A DNA stretch of 64,000 nt, from assembly GCF_000006565.2 (NCBI RefSeq), contig NC_031479.1, positions 2,046,001 through 2,110,000 on the forward strand, in the 5' to 3' direction. Of this stretch, positions 33,901 through 47,500 are shown piece by piece (position 1 is the stretch's first letter; the number at the start of each line of letters is the position of its first letter). The translations under genes were made by a program, and so were the position numbers. The DNA comes from Toxoplasma gondii ME49 (lineage: Eukaryota; Apicomplexa; Conoidasida; Eucoccidiorida; Sarcocystidae). The notes below the pieces were generated by a model. That model did no database searches. It had not been told where the DNA came from and was given only the letters and a program-made list of their open reading frames with translations.

Positions 33901-36320
33901 TTCTGTCCTCTGATCAATGCATCCGTGAAGCGGGGGCATGCACAGATGAGATCCGGCCAGGGTATCCCTACAGTATGCTCTATTTATGTGTGGCACACGT
34001 TATGCGTATCTATACGTGCATTTATGCATAAGTTCACTAAGTGTGGTAGAGACAAACGTCGGTTTTGATTTGCATCCGGATTCTTCGTTTCGTCATGCGA
34101 CGAGTCTACGGGGTGCTGGTGAACCAGATCGTGGCTTGACACATGCCAGTCTCCGGTCACCTATCTGGTGCGTTGTTCGACCTGCCGCGATTAACCGCGC
34201 CTCACGAGTTCCTAGGTTTTCCCCTATGTGCCTCCCCTCTTCATAAATGCATGTCAACGTGAATGTAAAGTCGATTTGCATAAACAGATACATGTTTCAG
34301 GGGCGTGCGGCAAGAAACGCGTGATGGTCGTGAGGATGGGGAAAGGGCGTCCATTCGGACGCCGTCTTGTGTCGCGCAGATGATGCATGCCTTCAAGGTT
34401 GGAATAGGCGGGGTCTCGTAGCGACTTTTCTGCACTGACTGTTTGTCATTCCTCGATGGGATTTGTTGACCGTCTCGACAAAAAACGGAAGGCCTCAGTG
34501 TTTCACAGCAGCGACGATGGGTTCTGTCGACACACCCTTTTCTCGGGTTGGTGTGACTTCTGCTTCGTATTCGCAGAAACGGCACGGCGCCGAGGACCGG
34601 TGTCTAGCGGAGGAAGGAAACCGCTCAGACAACGAACTGAGGGAACGGGACATCGAAGACTCTCAGGACTGTTCTTGTCCGTGCCCGCACCCCAGCTGCG
34701 GCGCCTTTTTCTCCACTGTACGTCCCAGCCGTTCTCCACGGTGAATATGACAGGGGGAGAATGCTTCTGGTTCACCCTTCCCCTATACCTGTGAGGCACA
34801 GTCAGCGTCAAAGAGAAGCTGCGTCGTTCCCCGTCTGCGCGTTCGTGCAGGGAAGATTTAGAGTTATTGCAACTCAGTGTTCGGCGAGGGGAGGGTGGTT
34901 CTCGACTAGGAGACACAGACCACACAAGCGCGCGTTTTATGCATTCCAAGACCGCGTTTGTATGGCCGGGGTTCGGGCTGAGAACGAAACACTTAGTTTG
35001 GAAAACGTGAGGTAAAGACAAAGAAGTAGCTCATATTGCAACGCAAGAACTTGTAAAACTCATTAATTCAAAGTAACCGACAGTGTACTGGTGCAATGAA
35101 GAACTGGTGAAAAGAACCGGGTATTTCACCGGTGCCTCCTTAGACAGCGGCTCCCTGTTGGCTGGAGAGCTCTCTGAGACGTTTCGGAAGAAGGGCGAGA
35201 ACCGCCGAGGAACCTAGTTGGGAAGCGAGGCGAGATGCCGACGGAAAGAAAGCAAGACGGAGAGAGGGTAACAGGCATGTCCCTGTGGACGAGGGATGAA
35301 ACTCGTGATAGGATGTGGCATTTCGACAGCAAAGAACGTGGACTGTTTAACTGTCTTCTGTCAAATGCACCTTGCTCTTGGCGCCCACGGCGCAACGTGG
35401 ATTTGGTCACTTTTAAGATCCCTCCGGAGAAGGTACACACGAAAGGGTGTGCGATAAGGAGGACAAGTCCTTCCGTCGATACACTTTGAGTCATGTTTTC
35501 TTTTGTGGAGTCTCTGTAGGCGAGCAACATGCGAGCCCACTATCGCGTGAAGCATCTGCAACTCCGGGCCTTCAAGTGCAATCTCTGTGGAGCCTCTTTT
35601 GGTTTCAAGGCGGTCCTCAGACGCCACTTGGTCAGAGTTCATGCACATCGTCCCCTCCGGCCGCAGGACTCTTCGTCTTCTCCAGCAACTCATCCCGCCT
35701 CATCGTTTGCCGGTGTCAACGGAGAGAGCGGCTGTGACACGAGCCTGGCTGATCCGTGCCACACAAGCGGACATGAAGCAGAACAATCTCCCGCCTCTCC
35801 TTCCTTGCCTCCCCTGTTGACTTTTTCGTCTTGTTTGTTGGCTTCTCCTCTCCCTCGTGAACGTTTGAAAAGGAGAACCTCAGGATTTGCGAAGGTGATA
35901 CTCTCTGCTGGGAGTCGAAGTTGCCGGTCATCTTCGGAAGGGCACGCTGCATGCGAAAAAGCCGGTGGGTGTACTTCCCTGGATGGCGCAACTTCTTTCG
36001 ACGGACGTTCTTGCTCTCTTGGCCTGGAGGATACTTGCGCCTGCACAGGGGACGCAACCGAAGGGGACAGGGAGGAAACGCCTTGGTTGAGAGCCGAAGA
36101 TGAGACGTCGCGGCCGCCAGACCCAGAGAAGACTGGAGAGAGAACAGAAACTAAGCTGAATGTGCTTGGAGCAGTGGACAGACAGAGAGACATTCCCACT
36201 GGAAAACGGAGAAAGATTGCTGGGGAAAATTCAGATTCCAGTGATCCGTCTCTACAGCAACAAACGGCGGACTGGGTCGTTGACGCCTTACAGTTGAACC
36301 TTCTCTCTTCACTCGGATGA
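31000..36320 (+). CDS. Nine-finger C2H2 zinc-finger protein, TFIIIA-like
   Basis: This is probably a 5S rRNA gene transcription factor (TFIIIA type), acting in the nucleus by binding 5S DNA or RNA through zinc fingers. Exons: 31000-31149, 31478-32069, 32391-32708, 33122-33240, 33703-33741, 34499-34717, 35520-36320. They total 2238 nt (745 residues), all in phase. The fingers start at YMCQVAGC, FSCPCC, FVCDKC, HTCEQC, FPCPHKDC, YTCETC, HICETC, SCPCPHPSC and FKCNLC. Three fingers are split by introns and restored exactly by splicing (HTC/EQC, CNK/RYSRL, FFST/ASNM). Finger 5 lacks a second zinc histidine in this model. Finger 7 lacks one unless a small exon between 33741 and 34499 is missing. 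Linkers are unusual: about 140 residues between fingers 2 and 3, and about 60 between fingers 4 and 5. A 200-residue polar tail follows finger 9. Nine fingers fit TFIIIA, but a different C2H2 factor is possible. Confidence 0.8.
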
Positions 36321-38554
36321 GACGGCGCCGACTCTGAGCCGACCCGGTGGGGTGGGATGAAGGAAGTCAACACCGTGAGAGTGTCTGCAGCTGTGCAAGG
36401 CGAGCGAACAGCAAGTCGTGGGGGTAAAAGTAGAAAAAAGTGGAATCGAATCGACTTTTCGAATGAAGATTAAGGCGTCAGTCGTAACGCCACGAGGTCT
36501 TGTTGCTAGACTATTTGCAGACAGTGACAGGCAGATTCTTCGGTCGCACTCTCCTCCAACCTGGAGCGACGCGGACACGGCCGCTACCCTTGGGGAGTCT
36601 TTTCGAGGCTTTTGCTATAGCAGCTCTTCAGTTGCCATTATGACCACTGGTTCAGCACGCTACGAAGAGAAGACAAACTTCAGGCAGAAGAAAACCGGTG
36701 CGCCACGTGTTCAAATGGGTGAAAAGAACAGGCAGTAGTCAAGGTCTCTTCTAGACGCTTTGTGTCAGTGGGGTGCAAAAGTTATACACACGGGGCGCGT
36801 CCAGAAAGGCCTTGTGTTGCCAGAGCTAAAGGTGTTTCAAAAGACCTATTTCTTGTCGGGAAGCTATGGGTAAACGCATTGCGGGCACACGGTCGCAATT
36901 TTGGTCGCGTGTCATTGGTGCGTTATTGCGACAGCGGACCGGTTTGAATGGTCACGTTCAGGAGCAGTGACAACAGCGGTCAAGAAACGCTTTTACCTCT
37001 TGCAACGAATTATATTTGAATGGGGTCCACCGATCTCCGTGCCCCCTGGTACGCACGGTGCTACCCCTTGGTTTTCCACACAAGGATTGCAGACACCGTC
37101 AGAGGGCGACGCGTGCGGCGTGAAGTGACTAGAGTGCTAAACAATTTCCCACGAAATTAGTGACTTCGATGCCCGCAACAGCGTCTCCATTCTGGGGTAT
37201 TCACACTGACTGCCGGTCTTACGGAGAGGGCATGGAAGCCACTCTGCGTGTTGTGTGTGGCCCGGTGACTGGGTGTTCAGCCTTTCACTTCGTGTGAGTG
37301 GACCCAGACGAAAACGTTTCCAGGTCGGACAGTTCACGGGTTCGGCCAAGACAGAAGAGTAGAGGGCGGAGAGGCCACCAGATCCTCCGCTGGATTGACA
37401 ATGTTTCAAAAAGGCGTATATTTCCGTGTTTGCAAGTGTGACCAAATGACATTTGGAGACGCTAACGGTTGGATTGGCAAGCTGAACCTCGAAACGGGGC
37501 ACAATACACACGAAGGTCGGAGACTCTTCTGCCTCCAGGGGGTTCCTACTTCCTCCTGAGACAATTTTGAGCGAGCAGCGGGGGGCCGTGAAGCAAGAGT
37601 TACGAAGAGAAAAACCAATCATTTTATAGAAGAGGCAAAATCGAGAAGCGACGTTCAGTTACGTTTCCCTGGACCCGATGCGCGTATGCAAATGCACTTT
37701 CAAAGACTCTCCAGCTTCATGCGTGACCAAGAAGGCAAAAAACGATTTCTGTCGTGCTTTTGCATTCCCCAGAGGAGAATGAAGTTGCACAGTGAAACAT
37801 GTTAGACTTTGTACAGCGTAGATGGGTTCCGGAAGTGAGAAAGCATCACTTTCTTTCGGCACACGCTGAGCATATCGCGCCCTTTCGTTGCCTATATACC
37901 TGACCAGATGAGAAGCCTGTCCGCAGGCACGCCGGAGTCGGCTCCCTAGTTTAAGGATTCTTTGGGATCCCCACAAAAGATAAAAAAAAACATTTCCATA
38001 GTCAAGCTAGCGGCCGAGAGATCGCTCAGCGTTTTTCTACCGAAGAACCCTGAAAAGAGAAGGAGAAACAGGAGGAAAGAGCGAGAAGGGTTACGACAGT
38101 GGAAATGCCAACAGACACAGGAAACGAGAAACCATGACGACAAAGGAGAACGGGAAAGCAAATGAAGAGACGGTGACCTGATTAGTGATTGGGGCGAAGT
38201 GTAGAGAAGGTGTATAGAAACGAAGACCGTTACGAACTGAACGGTCTCTATTTTCTCTGTTTCATATCGACCGATTAAACTTGGCTGCGCACCACGGACA
38301 GGACTGGCTGGCCAGAGAAAAACGAACACGAAGAGAAGGAAGGGAATACGTAACGAACGTGACCGTTAACGGAAAACGCACTGCGCTGGAGCTGGGTCGA
38401 CTCACAGATCCGGGATTTCTTTAAACTGAGTATCGAGATCCGCCACACTCGTCAGCTGCGGGCCTGCAAAGAAGCACCGAAATCCCATCAGGTGTCACCA
38501 CACTACTTTGACATGGCGTCGCTTCTACCCTGGCGATCGGGGGACAAAAAGCAG
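36321..38554. other. Intergenic, between convergent genes
   Basis: This lies between the stop of the zinc-finger gene and the stop of RON5, so both 3' untranslated regions fall here. A minus-strand frame of 161 codons with an ATG (37622-37137) is within the length expected by chance for this much sequence and has no family feature. No repeat was noticed. Confidence 0.5.
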
Positions 38555-41500
38555 CTATTCTTCACTTTCAGCATTCCACAAGAATAGGTTGTGTGCCAAC
38601 AACACAGTGGACGTTCCCATGTGCTCCTCGCTTCCCGTTTCCTTGAAAAAGAACAGTGTACCAAGGTTCCACTTCACTGGGCAGTCTTCGGCTTCACACA
38701 AAAAACACAAATCTGTGCGGTATCCCGTCGCCTCGCGTTCCATTATTTCCCCGGCTTTGCCATGTCCAATCTGATTCAGTTCGCATGTGCACTTCGCACT
38801 GATGAATGTGTTCCTTCACAAAGAACTCGACCCTAAATTCTATGAGATCAGCCTGGACGCGAATGCAAGGGGCTAGGGCTGCTGCTAGGACCATCCACAT
38901 CGAGGACACAATTCTTATGGAGAAAACTGTGGAGTCTGATGTGCTCACCTGAAGCGGTGACTCTAACTTCAACGCTATCGCCGGTCGAGTGGACACCCGA
39001 GACGAGGTTTCGGATGCTACCGAGAGTCACAACCCCTCCCTGAGTTTGCACGACCCCTGAAAAAAGAGCACAACGGAGCGGGTAGACGGTTGAAGAGGCA
39101 CATATGGAAAATGTAACATTTCCATCCCGCCTCTGGAGACAACATGGCTTATTGAATCAGCCAGATGGCTGCAGGTCGAACGCACCAAGGCGACCGGCGC
39201 GACAGCTCATGCATGTCAGAACACATCCACTCTTGTGTCCAGATGGATATATGTTTATAAGAGGCACGAATATATCTTTTTGTATGCGGGTAATAAAAGT
39301 AGATGCATGTATTGGCAAAAACGGGGATGCCAAAAGGGAGATGCAGACAATGAAATTCGATTACAGGCAAGGGGCATTGGCGCTAGTGGTATGTACACAG
39401 CATGCAGAGCGATTTGGGGCGTTCCAGCGGAACCAAAAGCGCTCCTCATTTCGCGACCTTTTTGGAACAGTTCTCGTAAGTACGAAAGCTCGCTTCCAAC
39501 TCTGGACTGACCTGTAGGCGGGCCCTGATAGATGGTCTTTCCATTTGAGTCGACGATTCGCATTACAGCATGTGACTTTAAGCTATCCGAGCTCGCTGTT
39601 AACATGCATCACAAAAAGTGCACGTATTCGTTCTCTGTGTATGTGGATTTTGTACGTCGAGACGCCGACGCGCCCTTCTGTCGATGTGGGGGAGACCTAC
39701 CCCGGATAGACTGCTGGCAGCGTGGATTCTTGCCTCCAAGTAAAGGCAACAAAAGGTCATATTGTTGACGTATTTGTACGGACATGCATGCATATGCGCA
39801 GGACTTGAGATGCATGGAAAAGGAAAGCAAACCTGCCTGCACACTGATTTCTTGAGTGCCACGTGATTAATTAATGGCGCGTTTTCTCCCCGTGAAGGTA
39901 AAGAAGTGCATGAGCGTACCGTTGATGTCAATATCCTGGAGCGTTAGGTTGTCACTGGTAGTTAGGTATCCATCCCAATTGACGACGAAGGGCTGGTTGC
40001 TAGGAGAAACTTCCTGCAACCAGAACCCAGCAGGTTCTGCGTACTGGTACACGGGAATGCCGGACCAACCCTTATGGACGAGGGCCTCTCGTGTTGCCCA
40101 ACAGTGGCTATCGTCTCCCTTCTTAACGAGCACGTAGTTACGCTCAGCTGAACGCGAGAGGCACACACGAGACAGCACCGCAGTGAGGAACATCAATATG
40201 CGAAGACAGCGCGGGAGAAAAATCTGCACTCTTGTAGCTGAAACAAGGTAAGTGACCGTGCACCTCTCCCTCTCCTTTTCACAGTGCACCTAGCACTAGA
40301 AAGAGTCTTGCCGCAACTGTCAGCCTCTCTGAATTAAATCGAGAATGACGAAAGATGTGTCTCTAACGGAAATAGAGAGGGACGGCATAAAGGGGAAGGG
40401 AATCAAATGTGCGATTCGAGTAGACTGTCGGTACCCTTCTTGATCCGTGGTTGGCAGAGAAACAACGCACACGCAACAGGTGTGCCAAACTAAGACTGGA
40501 TGCTAACACTAAGAACACAAACAATTTCAGACTCGATGAGACATTGCCAGGATTGAGAGGAGGCCAGAATCTAAAGCAACTCACCGTTGGTCGATGACGA
40601 CGCGAAGGTTGTGAAATGATTTTGCTTCCAAGACATGACGCGGATGGGCTCGTGTGGCCCGTCTGTACATACAACGACACGACACAAGGCATGGCGAAGG
40701 CGGAAGATGACCGCAACGCTGGTACGCGTACGAGTGAGGGCATTGCAAACAACGCCGAGCAGGTCACATGGACCCGGGAGGGCGGTGCAGGGGGGGAGGA
40801 GAGAACAGCGGTAAGACACGAATACAATGCAGAAGACACATGGGGCAGTCTCACAGATTTCGCGGAAGTGAGCCAACCAAGGAAAGACTCACGAGAACGG
40901 TAACGTCAAACTTCTAACGAGAAACGTTGTATGGAAAGCTGTGCCGATGAACAGCTGGAGAAGAAACGACTGAACTGGCTGAGTACCAGAACGCGAAGCA
41001 TAAGCACATTGGGGGAAGACAGTGACGTCTAGCCAATTTTCCACGTTCACGTCGTTGTATAAGGGGGACCGGTGAGAAACAACAAAACATATGCTCCCGA
41101 AGCAGGATACCAAAGATTGACAGACGGGTGTCTTCCCCAGTCCAGAATGACAGAAATCAAGTCAAACCGAATCGCCTAAGAGGAATGGAAAAGTGGTCAC
41201 CACATGAGTGCACAGAAGTTCGCCCATCCAACCATTTGCATCTGAAAAAGACATCACTGCCTTCACTTCAGACGCGGCGGTCGGATCAGCTCCCGTCAGA
41301 CTTACTGCAAGACATTTCGTCTTCGTTGAAGGTCAAATCTGAAGAAAGAGCATTGCAGATAAAGCATGCAAATCCATGTAACTCTGTCGTGTACGAGTGG
41401 CACGAAGACAGTTTAGTACCAAGCTGGCTGTATTCGACATCCACATGTGGCTGGCTGCATGTTGATGCTTGCAGAACACAACACCATGAGGAGTTGTCCC

Positions 41501-44500
41501 AACACACGAAACAATCAATCGAGAAGTTCCTATCTGACTGTGGTCGAGAAGCACGAGAGACATACGCGAACCGGGAAGCGTAGCCAACATACACGCACAG
41601 CAACATAACAAGGCTCATCGTGCTTGGTGTATGCAGTAAAACATGGATCAAATGGCAGGACGCCATCACTTCCCCTTCTCCCGAGTCCGGAAGAACTTAC
41701 GTGTGCTGAAGACTTTGCCGGTCCACATTCCCACTGCAGAAACGACAGAATGGGATTCGAAACTTCAGAGGTTGGTGCCCAGAGCTGCCGCATTCAACAG
41801 CGAATCCTAAGATGCCGTGGGATGAACATCTACGCAGCTTTTGCCGAAAGCCACCACAACGGGCGACGCCCGGCATTCCCGTGCCTGTCACTGGAATGAA
41901 TGTAAAGCCAAGACTAAGTAAACACTCGAATTGGCAAATAAGTAGGACTCCATTCCACGTGGAACTCGATTTTGCAAGTTATTTCAGCCTGTAGGCGTTT
42001 ATCGAGCAGACGCTTTTCAAAGGTACGCATTACACTGGAGGCACGATGGGAGAGACAAGACACGGAACCAGAGAGTCTATCTGCGAGAAACGGAGCTCGT
42101 TTCAGGCTTAGTAGCCGCAAGGCAGAAGTGATAATTCGAAAAAAAGACGACAAACAAGTTTCAACAGCTTTCGTGGTAAAGCCTGTGCCTTGTTTTAACG
42201 ATTTCATTCTCTGTTGTTTAATGGCGCATAGTTGTAGAACGGAGATGAAGAGCTCGAAAGAGGTGTTTCATTTTTGTGACTCACTCCCAGCGTTTACGAC
42301 TGCCCAGTCGGGCACCTTGGCCTTGGGAGGCTTGCCCCGTCCAAAGGCGGTGCTAATTCGGTTCTTGAGGGACTTCAATTTCCTCGCAGCAGCGAATGCT
42401 TTTTTCCTTATCCAAGACCTGACCTTCTGCAACATCCGCTTCAGCCTCTTCCCGGTGCTTGCCTTCGCCATAGCGTACGTTACCATTTCTGCTCGAGCCG
42501 CTCGCATTTTCTCTGCGTCTGGGTACCCATCCATCCAGTCGCACCGGAGAGAGAAGTCCCAGAGGTCTTTGTAGTCGGGGATGGCAATTTTAATGGAGGA
42601 AACAGCACTGAACACCTTGGAAATCTCCTGCTGCATCACGGTGGCATCCTTCGTACTGATGCCCGAGAGCTTTTCCACAAGCATTTCTGAAGCGCAACAG
42701 CAAAACAAACGCGCTCGAAGGAAATCTGAGCTGGTATAAATACAGTACCACATTTGGCCTCCGAAAGAAACGAAAACCGAAATCGTGGCGGCATCTGCAT
42801 TCTTTAGTGGACAGCGACCGACAATGACGACGCAGCATCTCCCATCGGAAAAGAGATAGTTGCTGGTCTGGCCATACCGAGGCATTCAGGCGGAAGGCGA
42901 CGAAGCGAAACGAAGGCGAAAGTAGCAGCAGAACAGAAAAAAGGGGGGCATGGAGACAGAGGGGGAAAACCCACACATGATGGAACCCGATCACAAATCT
43001 AGGACATGAAAGACCAGAACCGAACAAGAAATGATACCCCAACACGTTGCCTTTCTTGAGCCTGAGGGAATGGGAAACAATATGTTTTACCGTGACGACT
43101 TACTTCGGTATTTGCTGCACCACAGATCCAGCATAAATCGTGACCCGAGGATCACAGCACTAGCATCGACGTCTGGGCCCCCGCGTCGAACCTGTATGCG
43201 CAACGTAAGGGAAGTAGCCAATACTGGGTTCCAAATTTCCTGGAGGAAAGTATCGGATACGCCTATCCATGATCTCGTCGTTTGCTTCTCCCATAGAGGT
43301 CCGACACACGAGAAAACTGCATTCCGCCTAAGTATGTGGATTCCTGCGAGAATGCAAGTGCCCCCCAGGACTCAAGTGTGGTGGAAAAAAATCGACTTTA
43401 GCGAGCTGTTCATCGGGTCGCTGTTTGTGTCCCGTTGTCTTCATCTGCGTGGCTAATGGCTGCATGCATCCACGTCCGTATTTATGCTTCAGCACTTGGG
43501 TGTAAAGAGGTCAAAAGAAAGGTGTGCGGTCAAGCCTCCTCCGACAACATTCAGGGACAGAGACGACGGAGACACCTCTGCCTGCGAGAACTGCCATTTG
43601 TGAAGAGCAGTGACCATCCGGACAAAACACGTGCATCGTAAAAGGCGTTCTTTTCTGCTCGCTATGGGAAAGCTTACTTTTGGTAGAGGCTGTGCATCTG
43701 TTTGTACCGCCTGGAAAAAAAAGGACAGAAATATCCGGAGAACAGTGTTGGGATTCCAGAAGCAAGCCTCCTCCGACAACATTCAGGGACAGAGACGACG
43801 GAGACACCTCTGCCTGCGAGAACTGCCATTTGTGAAGAGCAGTGACCATCCGGACAAAACACGTGCATCGTAAAAGGCGTTCTTTTCTGCTCGCTATGGG
43901 AAAGCTTACTTTTGGTAGAGGCTGTGCATCTGTTTGTACCGCCTGGAAAAAAAAGGACAGAAATATCCGGAGAACAGTGTTGGGATTCCAGAAGCGAACG
44001 CGTGCACGATTTCAGAGGTTCCTCTAAAGATGGGTTTTTCGCCAAGTGTTGCCGCTTCTTTCTTGTGAACGGTCACTTTCTGGCTGCCGTGAGAAGTATC
44101 TGACCTGTCCTGCAGCTGAACTCCCCCGTCTGTTGAACTGCAAACAAAAACAGAAAGGACGGATATCTACAAAAACCATTCGTTGACCGGAAAAGCGAAC
44201 GAGTTCTGAGACAACGTGGGACGACCCCTTCCTGGCATACGCGTTCGAAAGCTACCAAGTGTTGCTAAACCCTACACCCCATGCCAGCCCCTGAAACCGT
44301 TGTGGAGACTGGCATGTGGCAGTTCGTGTAAGCGACACCGTTCGGCCCGCCTTCCCACCCTTTCTCCCTGTTCTGTGCTATCAGCGCAGAAAAAATCCCT
44401 GCTGATGCATTTTCGCCGAGTCTCACCAATTTCTTGAGTTGAACAAAGCTGCTGTCTTGATCTTGCTCGCTCAAGTCAACGGTGTTGTCTTCGCTGTCTT

Positions 44501-47500
44501 CTTTCCGTTCGTCGTCAGCTTCCGCTTCGACAAAAGACATGGTGCCACCCTGGACGCCACCACCTCTGATGGTAAAGGTGGTGGATTCTCCAGTTGCTCG
44601 TCGCACCCTGGCAGGCCCTCTCATGGCCTGCGCAGGCTGATCTTTGGCTGCTGAGTACCCCTCGCATCTCGCCGCCAAATCGAGGGCAACCTGGACGATC
44701 GTCAGTGGGTCGTCATACGTCGCTTGGAGGTGATTCATATATGCCTCAAGTGAGCTTCGCTTGAGGATAATCTTATCAATCTTCAAAATATTGGAACCCG
44801 CCTCTACGACTTCGCTTGTGCTGCTCGTCACGCTTCGGACAACGCCCGGGAGCAGGAAAGTGTACTTCTTGCAACCCGTCAGCACGATTCGTGTGGCGGC
44901 GTTCGACGGGCCATTCTCTAGGACAGCAACAAAGATGACACAGCAAAACTGGCACCACCGTGTATCCCACCATGCAATCGCATTTACGCAAACCGTTTCC
45001 TGTATGTCACTGTGTCAAGAATGAACGGCACAAGACCGCAGCGGATCTGTTCACCGTCCGCGGCATACGCTACAGGCAACAAGCTACAGATGTGGCACCC
45101 GTGCATCCGACGCGTCACAGCTCCATCAGGGTATCCTTTCCAGTTACGAATGAAGGGTGAGATGGTGCCAGCAGGTTTTTTCGTTGCATTGCTCGTTAGA
45201 CGCAGTGTCTGACGCGCCAGGCCAGAGCGGTGCTAGGCTCGACAAAGGCAGCTGCTGCATTCGTTAGAGGCACTAAACACCCTTTCTACCCTGCCCTTTC
45301 CTACTCGTGTCCCCGAAAATGCAAGCTTTACTCATTCGAAAACATCTCCGTTGTCCAGTACAGAGCCGGCATTACAAGCACAATGATCATGGCGAGACCA
45401 TGTATCGTGACTGTCATCCCAGCTGAGAGTGAGGAAACCAGCAAACGACTACACTCAACTACACGGGCATACGTATCCGGGTACACCAGCACCACATCAA
45501 GAAATCGCGGGGCAGACATACGGAGATTCTCAATTATCGGCGCGCAGATACAAACGTGTCTGGGCACTGAACTGCACGCCACTGCTCATGCAAGTTCGGA
45601 ATTAAGAAAGTATGTGCCCATACAAAACCGTCGCAACTTTCCTTGCCTGGCCTTACCGTTGACCCACACGTAGTACCAGAAAAGTTTCTTGGCATTAGGA
45701 ATGGTTCGACTTGACAACTCCAGACGGTCGAGGGAGGGGTCCATCCAAGAAGCGACGAGAGCGTGGATAAGAAGCGTGGGAGTGTTAAAGTCGACTTTGC
45801 TGCCCTGGCCCTGCATGTAGAATCTGTAGAGGAACCTCTCACGGAACATTTTTGCGAGAGTTTTGATCACTAAGAGAGCGCCCTGGTAAGCCTTTAGGTT
45901 CACTTTAGGGGCCCGATTTGTTGCTGCCACGACTGCCTTCCAGGTCCGGGGAACCGTTCGGCGCTTGTTTTTTTGGAACATTCCCACGAACCACGATTTG
46001 ATCTGAGCTCCGGCTTTCTCTAAAAGCGACATCTTGTACTCCTCAACGACAGTGTGGAGGAAGAAACCTGCGAAAAAGGGGAGACCAGCAGAGCGGAAAG
46101 CCATGAGGCACTGATCGGCACTCCCTTTTTCCACACACACACGCACTTGTATGTCACCCGCCTGGTGCGAGCAAGTGTTGTCTTTATCCGGTGCATGGCA
46201 ACATTCCAGTGTGCCATCGGGAACAAAGGGCCCTCCCCTCCGTACCCGTTCCGCTTCTCTGCCCGCTCTTTTCTAACTTACCAATCTGGAGAGCCATCGA
46301 AGCCAATGGTGCCCCGAACGGCTTCAGCTCCTGGTGCGGTGCGACGACGGAAATGTCAGATTCATACCACAGCTTCGCAAAGACGGCCCCAATGGCAGAC
46401 GCATTCATTGATTCGTTGAGTTTCTGCGAGTTCTTGAAGCCCATGGCCGCATTCCTGACTCCTCTGATGTGAATCCAAGTATGGATGACGAGGCTCATGA
46501 GATCCCGAGTGATCGGGTCGGCTTTCAACATGTTGGTGTAGCGGACGAGCGCGTCCCGCATTCGAACCGTGTCGAGAGTGAATTCGCCATGGCGAAGGTT
46601 TTCGTAATTGACCTTCACGACTTTTTGGCCCTGCATCTGCTTGACCTCGTTATGCGACGCCCAGTGGACGAAGAGACGCCGTGCCCACATGCCGAGATTC
46701 GGGTCGGCGATCTGATGAAAACAGGTACGAGGCAAAGCACACACACACAGGTTTCCAAATCAAGGAACCAAGGCATGTCAGAGAGGCAAGAAGTGACCCG
46801 CTAAGCCGAGCGAGGTATTCAGAAATCACGACTAAATCAAGATAAAGGTACAAGAACGAAGACGTAATAGATGTAAAAGGAGAGACAACAGCGACAAAGA
46901 GCACCTGGAGAACGAAACAATTTGAGGTAGCCGCGAAAGTGAGTCACGCCGCAACCGCAAACCAAAAATAACGTCATGTTCGGGAGACGACGCAAAAGCT
47001 GGGTAAACTCAGAACATTCGGGAACACAAGCGAGTAGAACACAGAAAAATGTGACCCTTAACTGTGGAGACATGCTGAAAAACAGTGTCGCGGAGTGGTA
47101 CCGGAATAATGTCGTCGTGTAGGCCGCGTGCTGACACTCCTACGCATTTTCGCTCTCACACTCACGTGCTGTTGTCTGGCTCCAAGTTGGAAAAAGGCTT
47201 TTGCAATTCCGTATGACCTGTGGACCTTAGCGACGATCTTCATGAGCGTGGTGTCCAACGAGAAAAAGACATTAGTCATGACTGCGGGAGAAGCACCAAG
47301 ACAACAAGCGGACACAGCAGAGAATGTTGCCCTGTTCTTGCTCTCACGTGGGTTACCATACATCCGATGTGACACGAGGAGGAACCGGATTAGTCCCACA
47401 ACAAGGAAGGACAGAAGAGCATCAAACCGAAGTAGAAGATGGAACCATACAGTTAGACGTGAAGCAGCCACTGTCGGCGCGACTCGTAGGTGCCACAGAA

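Noticed and set aside
37137..37622. A 161-codon minus-strand frame with an ATG between the zinc-finger gene and RON5.
   Set aside because: One or more frames of this length are expected by chance in 64 kb on six frames. It has no family feature and lies in a convergent 3' region.
43435..43873. Two frames ending in the same 46-residue peptide, which looked like a gene duplication.
   Set aside because: The shared peptide comes from the 232-bp intron tandem duplication; the frames have no other support.
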